Source of the DNA: Verrucolacustris sp044348085
GTDB taxonomy: Bacteria > Verrucomicrobiota > Verrucomicrobiia > Methylacidiphilales > Verrucolacustridaceae
DNA length: 64,000 bases
Direction of reading: 5' to 3'
Assembly: GCA_044348085.1 (NCBI GenBank)
Contig: JBIKTM010000008.1
Span: 1 to 64,000, forward strand
Shown piece after piece: positions 44,009 to 53,005 of the stretch. The notes under the pieces were generated by a model. That model saw only the letters and a list, made by a program, of their open reading frames with translations, ran no database searches and was not told the origin of the DNA. Position numbers and translations under genes: made by a program. Numbering within the stretch: position 1 is the first letter of the stretch; the number at the start of each line of letters is the position of its first letter.

Positions 44009-46099
44009 ATGAATTTAGCATACCCTATTCCTATGCCCCTCCCAATCCCTCCCTTCGTAAGATACCTCCCCTTTCTTCTCATGTTTGCCTCCCCACTCTG
44101 GGCAGGTTCTATCGCCAAAACCCCACAACTTACCATCGATCTTGTCGCAGAACCTGCACCCATAGTGTCCGGAAAAACGGTTACCCTCGCCCTTCGCTTC
44201 AATCCCGTGCCGGGTTGGCACATTTACTGGAAAAACCCAGGCGACTCTGGTCTACCCCCCTCGGTCACATGGAAACTTCCGGCAGGATGGACGGCTGGCC
44301 CTCTGCAATTTCCCTTTCCAGAAAAGATTCTTCTCCCCCCTCTCGTCAGTTACGGATACGAACAGGAAACACTCCTGCTTACAACTTTCACGATCCCTGA
44401 TTACGAAAAGATTCCCTCCTCTTTCCCTATTGAAGCAGATATCGATTGGCTCGCTTGCAAAGAAACCTGCCTGCCCGGCAAGGCCCACCTCAATCTCACA
44501 CTTTCCACTCAGCCCAAACCGAACATCGATCTTCAAGGGCTTTTCGATGATGTCCGCAAAGATCTTCCCATTTCTCTTCCTCACATCTCCATTACTGCCA
44601 AGGCAGAGGGCTCTTCCCTACAACTTATCGTCGAACCCCAAACTCAAGTGGGCTCTCTCAATTTTTTTCCTGAGGGCGATTTTCTGGATGAATTCAAATC
44701 CTCCAAAACAGAAATCCTTAACCCAAGAAAAGTTCAACTCACCCTACCCCTCAAAGAAAATGCTAAACTTCCCCCATCTCTCCAAGGAGTCCTCGTCGCA
44801 GAAAAACCCTGGGACGCCTTGGGGCATCGCGCTCTCGAAGTCTCAATTCCCCTCAGTAGCCCACTCCAAATCCAGGACAAAGGAGGATCATCCTCCAGCC
44901 TAACAGTAATTTTACTCTTCGCTTTTCTTGGCGGATTGATTCTGAACGTGATGCCATGTGTCTTTCCTATTCTCTCCCTCAAAGCCTTACACCTCGTACA
45001 AATTTCATCGGAAAGCCGGGCCGCTGCTCGACGCGAAGGCATTGCTTTCAGCTTCGGCGTTCTTCTGTCTCTTCTGGCCCTCGCAGGACTTCTCATCATC
45101 CTCCGCGCCTCAGGCCAATCTCTCGGCTGGGGTTTTCAACTGCAATCTCCACCTGTCGTATGGCTTCTCTTGGCTCTACTCCTCGCTCTTTCACTCAACC
45201 TTCTGGGTGTCTTTGAATTTCAATCGCTCTTAGGGGGTCTCGCCACAAAAAAGAAATCCCAAGGCTGGGCAGGGGCATTTGCCTCAGGCCTTCTGGCTGT
45301 TGCTGTCGCATCCCCCTGCACCGCCCCCTTTATGGGTGTCGCCCTCGCTGCAGCCTTCGCTCTCCCTCCCCACACAACTCTTCTGATTTTCTCATTGCTC
45401 GCCTTTGGCTTTGCTCTTCCCGTGCTTCTTTTCTCCTTTTTTCCAACTCTTCTTTCCTTCCTTCCAAAGCCAGGCGCATGGATGAATACATTCAAAAAGA
45501 TCCTCTCTATCCCCATGCTCGCCGCCGTTCTCTGGCTGGCTTGGGTTGCCTACCGCCTCTCAGGATCCTCCGCTACTCTTCCCGCCCTATTAGGCACATT
45601 CGCTCTCTACCTAGGCCTACTCCTGTACGGGCGTAGCCAACACTCCTTTCCTCCATCTCCCACTCTGCGCTGGGGTGGTCTCGCCCTGGTTCTTCTTGGG
45701 GCCGTGATCCCTGCAACCGCTTTAAAGACCGCATCAACTAAACTGGTTTCGCATCACCCAGACCGCCTGCCTTGGTCGGAAGAGGAAGTGACCCGCCAAA
45801 TCGCCCAAGGCCGAACCGTTTTCATCGATTTCACAGCCGCTTGGTGCCTCACCTGCCAGGTCAACGAACGCGTCACCCTTTCCAACCCCGATGTCCAAGC
45901 TGCTTTCCGCTCTAAAAATATTGCCTTTCTTGTTGCCGATTGGACTCGCCGTGATCCTGCGATCACCTCCGCTTTGCAAAAATATGGACGCGAAGGTGTC
46001 CCGACCTACGTCATTCTACGTCCCACTCCAAATTCCAAACCCCAACTTCTCCCTGAAATCATCACACCCTCAATAGTTCTAAAATCTCTCTCCCCTTAG
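44009..46099 (+). CDS. dsbD: Thiol:disulfide interchange protein DsbD
   Basis: 696 residues from the ATG at 44009, three bases past the divergent uvrC start; an ATG eight codons later at 44033 is also plausible. A signal peptide precedes a periplasmic N-terminal domain with CKETC near residue 151. Eight membrane segments lie at about 300-560, including the CVFP segment (NVMPCVFPILSLKAL) and CTAPFMG. The C-terminal thioredoxin domain carries the active site WCLTC near residue 613. DsbD carries electrons from cytosolic thioredoxin to periplasmic proteins. Confidence 0.93.
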   Translation: MNLAYPIPMPLPIPPFVRYLPFLLMFASPLWAGSIAKTPQLTIDLVAEPAPIVSGKTVTLALRFNPVPGWHIYWKNPGDSGLPPSVTWKLPAGWTAGPLQFPFPEKILLPPLVSYGYEQETLLLTTFTIPDYEKIPSSFPIEADIDWLACKETCLPGKAHLNLTLSTQPKPNIDLQGLFDDVRKDLPISLPHISITAKAEGSSLQLIVEPQTQVGSLNFFPEGDFLDEFKSSKTEILNPRKVQLTLPLKENAKLPPSLQGVLVAEKPWDALGHRALEVSIPLSSPLQIQDKGGSSSSLTVILLFAFLGGLILNVMPCVFPILSLKALHLVQISSESRAAARREGIAFSFGVLLSLLALAGLLIILRASGQSLGWGFQLQSPPVVWLLLALLLALSLNLLGVFEFQSLLGGLATKKKSQGWAGAFASGLLAVAVASPCTAPFMGVALAAAFALPPHTTLLIFSLLAFGFALPVLLFSFFPTLLSFLPKPGAWMNTFKKILSIPMLAAVLWLAWVAYRLSGSSATLPALLGTFALYLGLLLYGRSQHSFPPSPTLRWGGLALVLLGAVIPATALKTASTKLVSHHPDRLPWSEEEVTRQIAQGRTVFIDFTAAWCLTCQVNERVTLSNPDVQAAFRSKNIAFLVADWTRRDPAITSALQKYGREGVPTYVILRPTPNSKPQLLPEIITPSIVLKSLSP

Positions 46100-46150
46100 C
46101 CCTTTACATAATTCTTCAAAATCACATCACCCCTCACTACCATCACGCTC

Positions 46151-46567
46151 TTGAGAAATTCTCGCCCTCTCGTCGGAATAATCATGGGTAGCCGATCCGA
46201 CTGGCCCACCCTCCAACCCGCCCACTCCCTTCTTTGCAAGGCGGGGATTCCAACTGAAGTTCGTGTCGTAAGCGCCCACCGCACCCCACTCCGCCTCGTT
46301 ACCTACGCTCGCTCCGCTGAAAAACGTGGTCTCCGCCTTATCATTGCAGGCGCAGGCGGCGCCGCTCATCTCCCAGGCATGGCCGCCGCCTTGTCTCCAC
46401 TTCCCGTTTTAGGTGTTCCTGTGGCCAGTAAATCTCTTCGCGGACTGGATTCCCTACTTTCCATCGCTCAAATGCCTGCAGGCGTTCCCGTAGCTACGTT
46501 CCCAATTGGAAAAAAGGGAGCCGTCGCTGCCGCTCGCTTCGTCATCGCTCTGTTTCGTCACCTGTGA
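46151..46567 (+). CDS. purE: 5-(carboxyamino)imidazole ribonucleotide mutase PurE
   Basis: 138 residues, TTG start. The active-site blocks MGSRSDWPT near residue 12 and VVSAHRTP near 39, plus GAGGAAHLPGMAA near 68, are standard for class I PurE. It moves the carboxylate of N5-CAIR to form CAIR in purine synthesis. Class I PurE works with PurK, which is encoded next, and the two overlap by the GTGA stop-start pattern. The protein is slightly shorter than usual (about 160). Confidence 0.95.
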   Translation: MRNSRPLVGIIMGSRSDWPTLQPAHSLLCKAGIPTEVRVVSAHRTPLRLVTYARSAEKRGLRLIIAGAGGAAHLPGMAAALSPLPVLGVPVASKSLRGLDSLLSIAQMPAGVPVATFPIGKKGAVAAARFVIALFRHL

Positions 46568-47718
46568 TCTCCCCAGGCCAAACCATCGGAATCGTCGGCG
46601 GAGGCCAACTCGGCCGCATGCTCGCCTTGACCGCTCGTAGAATGGGCTACCGCATTGCCATCCTCGATCCCGATTCCTCCTGCCCCGCATCCCCCGTTGC
46701 CGATCTTTGCCTCAATGCTCCCTTCGACGACTCTGCCGCGCTTCATCGCCTCGCCGAATACAGCCAAGTCATCACCTATGAATTTGAAAATCTTCCCATC
46801 GAATCCCTCAGAATCCTCGCTTCCCTCCGCCCCGTCTACCCCGACCCTTCCATCCTTCATATCTGCCAACATCGCGAACGGGAACGCGACTTCCTCAAAA
46901 CCTCGGGCTTTCCGTCCCCACGCTATTCCGTCGTAGCCTCCGCTTCAGACCTCGACACAGCCTTGAAAACATTTTCTGGAAAAACCCGACTCAAATCCTC
47001 GGCTTTCGGATACGACGGAAAAGGCCAACTCTCTCTTAATCCCTCCACAGACCCCAAAACGGCTTGGCAAAAAATTCAGGTTCCCCGCGCCATTCTCGAG
47101 GAACATGTCCCTTTCATTCGGGAACTCTCCGTCATCATCGCCCGCGATTTAGCAGGCCACACCATTTCCTACTTTCCCTTTGAAAATCGGCATCAGGATG
47201 GAATTCTGGAACGAACTCTATTTCCTGCACGAATTCCAGATCAGACCGCCAATCGGGCCACTCAACTAGCCGAAGAAATCGCAAAAAAACTGAACCTTGT
47301 AGGACTTCTCACGGTTGAACTGTTTGAACTTTCTGATGGAGCACTGTGGGTCAACGAACTCGCTCCCCGCGTCCACAATTCAGGCCATCTGACCGCCGAA
47401 GCCTGCCCCACAAGCCAGTTTGAACAGCAGATCCGCGCCATCTGCGGACTTCCCCTTGGGACGGTTTCGCCCATTGGCCCCGCTGCCATGTTTAATCTTT
47501 TGGGGGACCTATGGAATAACGGCGAGCCCGACTGGGCTCCACTCCTTGCCCTCCCAGCCGCCTCCCTCCATCTGTACGGCAAAGCGGAGGCCCGACCTGG
47601 CCGAAAAATGGGTCATCTTACAATCCGTTCGCCTGATCTAGATCAAGCCATCCAGCTGGGCTTGAGCGCCCTAAACCCGATTCGCACAAAAGCGAACCTA
47701 TCCCCTCTTTTATCCTGA
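46564..47718 (+). CDS. purK: N5-carboxyaminoimidazole ribonucleotide synthase PurK
   Basis: 384 residues, GTG start overlapping the purE stop. GIVGGGQLGRML at residues 6-17 is the family N-terminal motif. The ATP-grasp core shows RLKSSAFGYDGKGQ and ILEEHVPFIRELSVI (about 140-200), and the EPRVHNSGH-like metal loop reads ELAPRVHNSGHLT. It makes N5-CAIR from AIR, ATP and bicarbonate for PurE. A tRNA-Gln gene follows 58 bp later. Confidence 0.95.
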   Translation: MISPGQTIGIVGGGQLGRMLALTARRMGYRIAILDPDSSCPASPVADLCLNAPFDDSAALHRLAEYSQVITYEFENLPIESLRILASLRPVYPDPSILHICQHRERERDFLKTSGFPSPRYSVVASASDLDTALKTFSGKTRLKSSAFGYDGKGQLSLNPSTDPKTAWQKIQVPRAILEEHVPFIRELSVIIARDLAGHTISYFPFENRHQDGILERTLFPARIPDQTANRATQLAEEIAKKLNLVGLLTVELFELSDGALWVNELAPRVHNSGHLTAEACPTSQFEQQIRAICGLPLGTVSPIGPAAMFNLLGDLWNNGEPDWAPLLALPAASLHLYGKAEARPGRKMGHLTIRSPDLDQAIQLGLSALNPIRTKANLSPLLS

Positions 47719-47776
47719 CTCTGGGCTAAAAAAGTCTCCTCGAATTCTTCCCAACTTTCCGTACTCTTTGAATCAT

Positions 47777-47848
47777 TGCCGGCTGGTGCAATGGTAGCAC
47801 ACCAGACTTTGGATCTGGCTGTTCCTGGTTCGAGTCCAGGGCCGGCAG
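47777..47848 (+). tRNA. tRNA-Gln (TTG anticodon)
   Basis: TGCCGGC (47777-47783) pairs with GCCGGCA (47841-47847) as the acceptor stem; the discriminator base is G. The anticodon stem CCAGA/TCTGG holds the loop CTTTGGA, so the anticodon is TTG. The T-arm is CCTGG-TTCGAGT-CCAGG. CCA is not encoded. It lies 3 bp from the stop of the convergent purN gene. Confidence 0.96.
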
Positions 47849-47851
47849 CGA

Positions 47852-48460
47852 CTACCTCCTTGGATCTTTTGCCCAAGCAATCTTACCCATGGCTAGATCC
47901 CTCACCACCTCAGATAGCAAACAGTGTTCCGCCTTCTGAATTCTGCCATGCAACGTCTCCGCACTATCTCCAACTTCCACAGGAACGCGGATCTGCCGTA
48001 TCACGGATCCTCCATCCACCACCTCGTTCACCCAGTGGACGGTGCAACCCGTTTCCTTCACCCCCGCCTTCCAAGCCTGCTCCCAGGCTCTCAAACCCGG
48101 AAATGCAGGAAGCAAAGAAGGATGAATATTAATCATCGAACCACCAAACCGGCTCAAAAGAGGACTCTTCACCACCCGCATATATCCAGCCAATACCACC
48201 AACTCCGTCCCCGAATCCGCCAACCTTTGTGCCAGCTCTTCTTCAATTTCAGACTCAAGCTTAGTCCTGAAGTTTCCCTTCGGACAAACCCAAGCGGAAA
48301 CACCTCGTGCCTTGGCTTCATCCAAAATCTTTGCATCTTCCAAATCGCTTCCTACGAAAACAATCTCCGCAGGCACCCTCCCCTTTTCCACCTCCCGAGC
48401 CAAAGCCACAAAGTTACTGCCCCGCCCCGATCCCAACACCCCCAGCTTGAGTCTCTTCAC
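47852..48460 (-). CDS. purN: Phosphoribosylglycinamide formyltransferase PurN
   Basis: 202 residues, GTG start that overlaps the stop of the upstream gene (GTGA). GVLGSGRGSNFVAL at residues 8-21, the VLAGYMRVV segment, and MINIHPSLLPAFPG near residue 105 with the catalytic Asn/His are standard PurN landmarks. It transfers a formyl group from 10-formyl-THF to GAR in purine synthesis. Three purine genes (purE, purK, purN) thus lie within 2.4 kb, on two strands. It follows the heptose nucleotidyltransferase gene. Confidence 0.95.
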   Translation of the reverse strand: MKRLKLGVLGSGRGSNFVALAREVEKGRVPAEIVFVGSDLEDAKILDEAKARGVSAWVCPKGNFRTKLESEIEEELAQRLADSGTELVVLAGYMRVVKSPLLSRFGGSMINIHPSLLPAFPGLRAWEQAWKAGVKETGCTVHWVNEVVDGGSVIRQIRVPVEVGDSAETLHGRIQKAEHCLLSEVVRDLAMGKIAWAKDPRR

Positions 48461-48930
48461 GCCTTCATTTTCTGCAAAACGGCTGTCGTCGATCGACCTG
48501 GCGTCAACGGCAGTACTTCGACTTTTCCCCCGCCTGTCTTGACCGCTCCCACTTCATCCTGATCCAACTGCTCCTCCCGATAATCGCCCCCTTTCACATA
48601 AATATCCGGCCGAACACCCTCCAAAAACTTCGTTGCGCGTTTCTCCGAAAAAATCACCACCGCATCTACACAACCCAGAGCCGCCACCACCTCCGCCCTT
48701 TCCGCCTCCCCGTTGATGGGTCGACCGTCCCCCTTCAACTCCGCCACGCTCTTGTCCCCGTTCACTCCCACAACCAAAACATCTCCTCGCCTCCTTGCCT
48801 CTTGAAGAAAACGCACATGTCCCACATGCAGTAGATCAAAACATCCATTGGTCGCTACGACTCGCCGCCCAGCTTTTCGCTCACCCTCTCTCCATGGCGA
48901 AAGTTTCTCCCAACTAAGAATCAATCCCAT
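48457..48930 (-). CDS. Heptose-1-phosphate adenylyltransferase (HldE C-domain, RfaE2)
   Basis: 157 residues from the ATG at 48930; 13 extra residues upstream to 48969 are unlikely. ATNGCFDLLHVGHVRFLQEA is the nucleotidyltransferase HxGH motif region of the HldE C-terminal domain. VKGGDYREEQL and LPLTPGRSTT finish the domain. In E. coli HldE is a two-domain kinase-transferase; here only the transferase domain is present as a stand-alone gene (RfaE2-type), so a separate heptose kinase must exist elsewhere. It makes ADP-glycero-manno-heptose for the epimerase HldD at 29210. Confidence 0.9.
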   Translation of the reverse strand: MGLILSWEKLSPWREGERKAGRRVVATNGCFDLLHVGHVRFLQEARRRGDVLVVGVNGDKSVAELKGDGRPINGEAERAEVVAALGCVDAVVIFSEKRATKFLEGVRPDIYVKGGDYREEQLDQDEVGAVKTGGGKVEVLPLTPGRSTTAVLQKMKA

Positions 48931-48997
48931 ATGCACACATCTTGACCCGCCCTTCAGGACTCGCAACATCTAATCAGAAAGGCTTTTCTGGAACTTT

Positions 48998-49270
48998 ATG
49001 GATTTTGACTGGTCCGCATACTCGACTCCGGCCATCTCACCGCAAGAGGTGCAGGAAAGTTTTGAAGACCCTTTCTGCCTTCGGATTCTTCCCAGTAGCG
49101 GCCCGCTGGCCGAACACTCTCGCTTTCTATGCCTTGGAAGAAGCCTGTCGGGCAAATCCCTCTTCTCTCTCTACAGTTCCGATGGACGCCGCATGCGCCC
49201 CATCGCCAGTCGAACCATGACGCAACACGAAACCTACTTCTACGATCGCAAAGCCAAGGAATCCCTTTGA
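48998..49270 (+). CDS. BrnT-type toxin candidate
   Basis: 90 residues. FDWSAYSTPAISPQEVQES at the start, a central aromatic-rich sheet (FLCLGRSLSGKSLFSLYSSD), and RPIASRTMTQHETYFYDRK at the end follow the BrnT ribonuclease pattern, where the C-terminal RIISAR..E...Y block carries catalytic residues. The following gene is its BrnA-type partner with a TTGA stop-start overlap. BrnT is an mRNA-cleaving toxin of a type II system. The sequence is divergent, so the call rests on pattern and gene context together. Confidence 0.72.
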   Translation: MDFDWSAYSTPAISPQEVQESFEDPFCLRILPSSGPLAEHSRFLCLGRSLSGKSLFSLYSSDGRRMRPIASRTMTQHETYFYDRKAKESL

Positions 49271-49548
49271 GCGATCTCACTCAAATTCGCCAGTGGGAAG
49301 AAATCCCCTTCTTTCCCAACCCAAAAGAGGAAGCCAACTACTGGGCTACCCATCAACTCGACCCAGCACTGCTCGCTGCCTCTCTCTCTCGCACCGAGGG
49401 CCAAGAGTCTACCTCGATTACCCTCCGAATGGATCCGCGAATGCTCAGCCGCCTTAAACGCCTCGCCGCTCGCCGATACCTCAACTATCAATCCATGATT
49501 AAGCAGTGGCTGGCCGAGCGAATGGAAAAAGAAAATCCCGAAGCCTAG
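49267..49548 (+). CDS. BrnA-type antitoxin candidate
   Basis: 93 residues from a TTG at 49267 that overlaps the toxin stop; the frame extends upstream inside the toxin gene but has no good start. EEANYWATHQLD near residue 20 and the C-terminal ribbon-helix-helix-type block (ITLRMDPRMLSRLKRLAARR, then YLNYQSMIKQWLAERME) match BrnA/CopG-like antitoxins. It should bind the toxin and the operon promoter. The toxin precedes the antitoxin, the usual order for brnTA. Confidence 0.75.
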   Translation: MSDLTQIRQWEEIPFFPNPKEEANYWATHQLDPALLAASLSRTEGQESTSITLRMDPRMLSRLKRLAARRYLNYQSMIKQWLAERMEKENPEA

Positions 49549-49550
49549 TC

Positions 49551-49964
49551 TTACGCCACACGTAGCTCTGCAATCCCACCCATATCAAAAAGAAGTTCGT
49601 ACATTTCCGCTAAACCATCCGAAAATTCTCCCGCCACAGAGCTGACGCACTGTCTCACCGCAGCAAATCCCTGCAACTCTCCTGTTGAATCATATAGGGG
49701 GATGAAATCAATCCTCCACCTCTCCCCGCCTTTTTTTCCCTCCCCTATCGTCTGGCACCCGATTCCCGACTCTAGGCATCGTAATATTTTGATGGCCTCA
49801 CGTCGTGCCATTTTCGCCCCTTGCCATAAAATATTTACAGGTGCACCTATCATGGCCCTTGGCATCCCACCTTCCCAACAGATCTTTAACTCACGATCCA
49901 AAATTGCCACCGCATGTCCCGACTTCCGCAACGCCCCAACTAGTAGTTCCTGAATAGTACTCAT
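49551..49964 (-). CDS. PAS-like domain protein
   Basis: 137 residues. The segment from about 15 to 115 has the PAS look: GHAVAILDRELKICW at the start, a helix, then WRIDFIPLYDSTGELQGFAA, with the typical PAS C-terminal core and D-x-x-G turn. No kinase, cyclase or DNA-binding part follows, so it would be a stand-alone sensor. It converges on the toxin-antitoxin pair with only 2 bp between stops. The upstream gap before pyk is strongly AT-rich and may carry its promoter. Confidence 0.7.
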   Translation of the reverse strand: MSTIQELLVGALRKSGHAVAILDRELKICWEGGMPRAMIGAPVNILWQGAKMARREAIKILRCLESGIGCQTIGEGKKGGERWRIDFIPLYDSTGELQGFAAVRQCVSSVAGEFSDGLAEMYELLFDMGGIAELRVA

Positions 49965-50139
49965 TTGGAATCCTGCATACGTATAATTCGCTTAGTAGTA
50001 CTTAATGTAAATACAAATTTATTCTTATTAACAAATTTTAAGTAATTTAAAAACAACTACTTATACCCATGTTTTGGCCTGTTTCGAAATAAGGGAACCT
50101 CCTCCTTCCGTTTTTCTACAAAACCACTACTCTTGTCAG

Positions 50140-51594
50140 ATGTCTCCTAGCTCAGACTCAAATTCATTAAGCTGGAAATTGCCACATGCCCGCCGCACCA
50201 AACTCATCGCTACTCTCGGTCCCAAACACACCGATTCCAACGCCCTGTCCCAACTGATCGATGGAGGAGCTGAAATATTTCGCCTCAACATGTCGCACGC
50301 TACCCACGACTTTGTTCGCAAAGTCACCCCAAAACTTCGTTCCCTAGCCGCAAATCGGGGTCAGGAAATCGCCCTCCTTCTCGATACCCAAGGTCCGGCT
50401 ATCAGGACTGGAACCATCGGCCAACCGCGCCAACTCGCAGTCGGCGATTCTCTCATCCTCTCCATCGATCCCAAAGCTGCTTCACCCGCCATCCCCGTCA
50501 ACTATCCTGACCTCATTCACGACCTCCAGCCCGGACAAAAACTCCTCGTCGATAATGGAGTCATTCATCTCCAGGTCGTAAAAAAAGACACCACCTCTCT
50601 TCACTGCCGCGTCCTCACCCCTGGCACTTTGGGAGATCGTCGTCACATCAACCTACCGGGAATCCGCGTTAATCTTCCTGCAATCACCCAAAAAGACGCC
50701 GCTGACCTACTCGTGGGCCTTGAGGCGGGGATCGATTGGGTCGCCCTATCTTTCGTTCGAGACCCTGAAGACGTCATCGCACTCCGCAATTTTCTAGACC
50801 AACACAAAGCCCAAGATGTCAAAATTATCGCCAAGATCGAAGATCAACTCGCCGTCAAAAATATCCTCGGCATCATCTCCGCTGCAGACGCCATCATGGT
50901 CGCTCGTGGAGACCTCGGAGTGGAATGCCCCTACGAAGAACTCCCCATCATTCAGCGCAGAATCGTAAAGCAGTGCATCGCCTCAATGAAACCCGTCATC
51001 GTCGCCACTCACATGCTGGAGAGCATGATCACCCATCCCCTCCCGACGCGCGCCGAGATCACCGATGTCGCCAATGCCGTTTTCGAAGGTGCCGATGCCA
51101 TCATGCTTTCCGGAGAAACCGCCACGGGACAATACCCACGCGCTTGCCTTGAGGTCCTCGATCGCGTCGCTCGTCGCATCGAGCGATCCGGCTCCATTGG
51201 ATACCAAAAAGAGATCCATACCGAGGGCGAGGCGGACGGAATCGTCTCATCTGGCGTTCACCTCGCCAATGAACTGGGCGCCCAAGGCATCCTCCTTTTC
51301 ACCCGCACGGGCCGAATGGCTCGTGTGGCCGCCGCTCTCCGACCTCGCGTTTCTCCTATCTACGCTTTTACTCTCACCCCCACCCTCGCCCGCCAACTGG
51401 CCCTACACTATGGTGTGCGCGCCCGTTGCCTCCCCTTCGATCGTCCAGAACGCGAAACGGTCATACACGAGGCCATTGCCGACCTTCTGCTAAAAGGCCT
51501 CGTCCACTCTCACGCTCCACTCGTGATTATCAATACCTCGATCGTCGGCGATAAAACCTTCCGTACCGTCCAAGCCCGCACCGCTCAAGTTTAG
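50140..51594 (+). CDS. pyk: Pyruvate kinase
   Basis: 484 residues from the ATG at 50140 (a TTG at 50074 would add 22 residues with no homology). RRTKLIATLGPKHTD and RLNMSHATH near residues 20-60, RGDLGVECPYEELPIIQR near 250, and the MLESMITHPLPTRAEITDVA block near 285 are typical. The C-terminal allosteric domain is complete. It makes pyruvate and ATP from PEP and ADP. Upstream, 49965-50139 is very AT-rich and probably contains its promoter. Confidence 0.97.
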   Translation: MSPSSDSNSLSWKLPHARRTKLIATLGPKHTDSNALSQLIDGGAEIFRLNMSHATHDFVRKVTPKLRSLAANRGQEIALLLDTQGPAIRTGTIGQPRQLAVGDSLILSIDPKAASPAIPVNYPDLIHDLQPGQKLLVDNGVIHLQVVKKDTTSLHCRVLTPGTLGDRRHINLPGIRVNLPAITQKDAADLLVGLEAGIDWVALSFVRDPEDVIALRNFLDQHKAQDVKIIAKIEDQLAVKNILGIISAADAIMVARGDLGVECPYEELPIIQRRIVKQCIASMKPVIVATHMLESMITHPLPTRAEITDVANAVFEGADAIMLSGETATGQYPRACLEVLDRVARRIERSGSIGYQKEIHTEGEADGIVSSGVHLANELGAQGILLFTRTGRMARVAAALRPRVSPIYAFTLTPTLARQLALHYGVRARCLPFDRPERETVIHEAIADLLLKGLVHSHAPLVIINTSIVGDKTFRTVQARTAQV

Positions 51595-51699
51595 GAGCAA
51601 AAATAACACTTTCACTCGCCTCCACCTGAAGCAAAGTCTGAGCTAAAGAGACCCTTTCCACCCACTTAAATACTTGTAACGAACCATCGAATCACTGGG

Positions 51700-52497
51700 A
51701 TGAAACCACTTTTCCTATCTTCAAAAAAACCCTGCCTCATCGGAGTTGTTCATCTTCCGGCCCTTCCAACCGCCCCCAACTACAAAGGGAAACTGGAACC
51801 CATCCGCCAATCGATGCGTCGCGATCTCCTAGCCTTGAAAAAGGGAGGCGCTCACGCCGTCATCATAGAAAATTTTGGCGATACCCCTTTCCCCTTACAA
51901 TCCTCCAGCCCTGCCACTATTGCTTCTTTGACCTCGCTGGCTTCAGAAGCTCGCGAGCTTTTTCCTGCTCCCCTAGGCATCAATCTACTACGGAACGATG
52001 GCGTGGGTGCCATCGCTATCGCTCACGCCGTTGGGGCGGATTTTATACGCGTAAACGTACTTGTCGGTGCTCGAGTGGCGGATCAGGGAATTCTTTCAGG
52101 CATCGCGGAAAGCCTCCTTCGCTTTCGCAAGACAATCGGTGCTGAAAAGATTCACATTTTTGCCGATGTGGATGTCAAACATTCGGCTCCCCTAGCTCCT
52201 AGATATACGGTCGAGGATGAAGCTCGTGACGTATGGGAACGCGGCGGTGCTGACGCCCTCATCCTCAGCGGGGCAGGAACAGGACACGGCACAGATCCGG
52301 ATCATGTCCGCCGTGCCCACAGTGCCGCCCAAAAAGCCCCGTTACTGATTGGAAGCGGAACAACGCTAGACAGTTTTTCCGAATTTCTTCCTGAGGCAAC
52401 AGGCTTCATCGTTGGGACTGCTCTTAAGAGGAACGGGAAAATTGACCCGGAACGTGTAGCTCGCTTTGTCCGTGCTTTCGCAAAGTCGGGTCGATAA
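51700..52497 (+). CDS. BtpA/SgcQ-family TIM-barrel protein
   Basis: 265 residues. IGVVHLPALPTAPNY near residue 14, AVIIENFGDTPF near 53, FIRVNVLVGARVADQG near 115 and GTGHGTDPDHVRRA near 196 are characteristic of the BtpA family. BtpA affects photosystem I assembly in cyanobacteria, but the family also occurs in non-phototrophs, where the role is unknown. A TIM-barrel enzyme is likely. A membrane protein gene begins 4 bp after it, so the pair may act together. Confidence 0.88.
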   Translation: MKPLFLSSKKPCLIGVVHLPALPTAPNYKGKLEPIRQSMRRDLLALKKGGAHAVIIENFGDTPFPLQSSSPATIASLTSLASEARELFPAPLGINLLRNDGVGAIAIAHAVGADFIRVNVLVGARVADQGILSGIAESLLRFRKTIGAEKIHIFADVDVKHSAPLAPRYTVEDEARDVWERGGADALILSGAGTGHGTDPDHVRRAHSAAQKAPLLIGSGTTLDSFSEFLPEATGFIVGTALKRNGKIDPERVARFVRAFAKSGR

Positions 52498-52501
52498 TTC
52501 T

Positions 52502-52993
52502 TTGTTCTCTCCTGTCCACATCCCGGTCGGAATGTTTCTAGCCTCATCGATTTCTGGAGGCCCTGTGTCTGCTCTCTGCCTCGGAATCGCCAGTCATCTT
52601 GTCCTCGACGCCATCCCACACGGTGATGCGGGAATTGGACACTGGGTTCACTCCTCTCCAAATCACGTCACCAAACTTCAGCGCCTTCTTCCGATGGTTT
52701 TTGTGGACCAGATCCTCGGTGCCGGAGTTTTTTTTCTTCTTCTTTCATCCCCCCTTCTTGCCTCCACCTCTTGCTGGACTCTTTTCGCAGGTGCCTTCGG
52801 TTCGATTCTGCCCGACTACCTAACAGGAATTCGCGATCTTCTCCCCAAACCGCCGAAGTGGCTCGAATGGATCCACCGGATCCACCAAAAATGTCACTTC
52901 AGTGGAAAAGAACCATTCACCATCCTGACCGGCCTGATTTTTCAATCTCTCCTTGTGGGACTTTTCATTCTCTTTTCATTTCGAGTCATCTGA
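52502..52993 (+). CDS. Small membrane protein with H...D-IPH-D motif
   Basis: 163 residues from a TTG at 52502, 4 bp after the btpA stop; a TTG at 52466 inside btpA and an ATG at 52532 are alternatives, but the latter loses the first His. The motif HIPVG...ASHLVLDAIPHGD near residues 5-39 resembles a group of small membrane proteins related to membrane-bound metal-dependent hydrolases, in which His and Asp line up near the membrane. Three membrane helices follow. The link to that group is by eye. The gene ends just before interlocked terminators. Confidence 0.55.
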   Translation: MFSPVHIPVGMFLASSISGGPVSALCLGIASHLVLDAIPHGDAGIGHWVHSSPNHVTKLQRLLPMVFVDQILGAGVFFLLLSSPLLASTSCWTLFAGAFGSILPDYLTGIRDLLPKPPKWLEWIHRIHQKCHFSGKEPFTILTGLIFQSLLVGLFILFSFRVI

Positions 52994-53005
52994 ATCCATA
53001 TGTAG

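Noticed and set aside
47643..47876. Minus-strand ORF across tRNA-Gln
   Set aside because: It runs antisense through the tRNA-Gln gene and the ends of purK and purN; it is a shadow.
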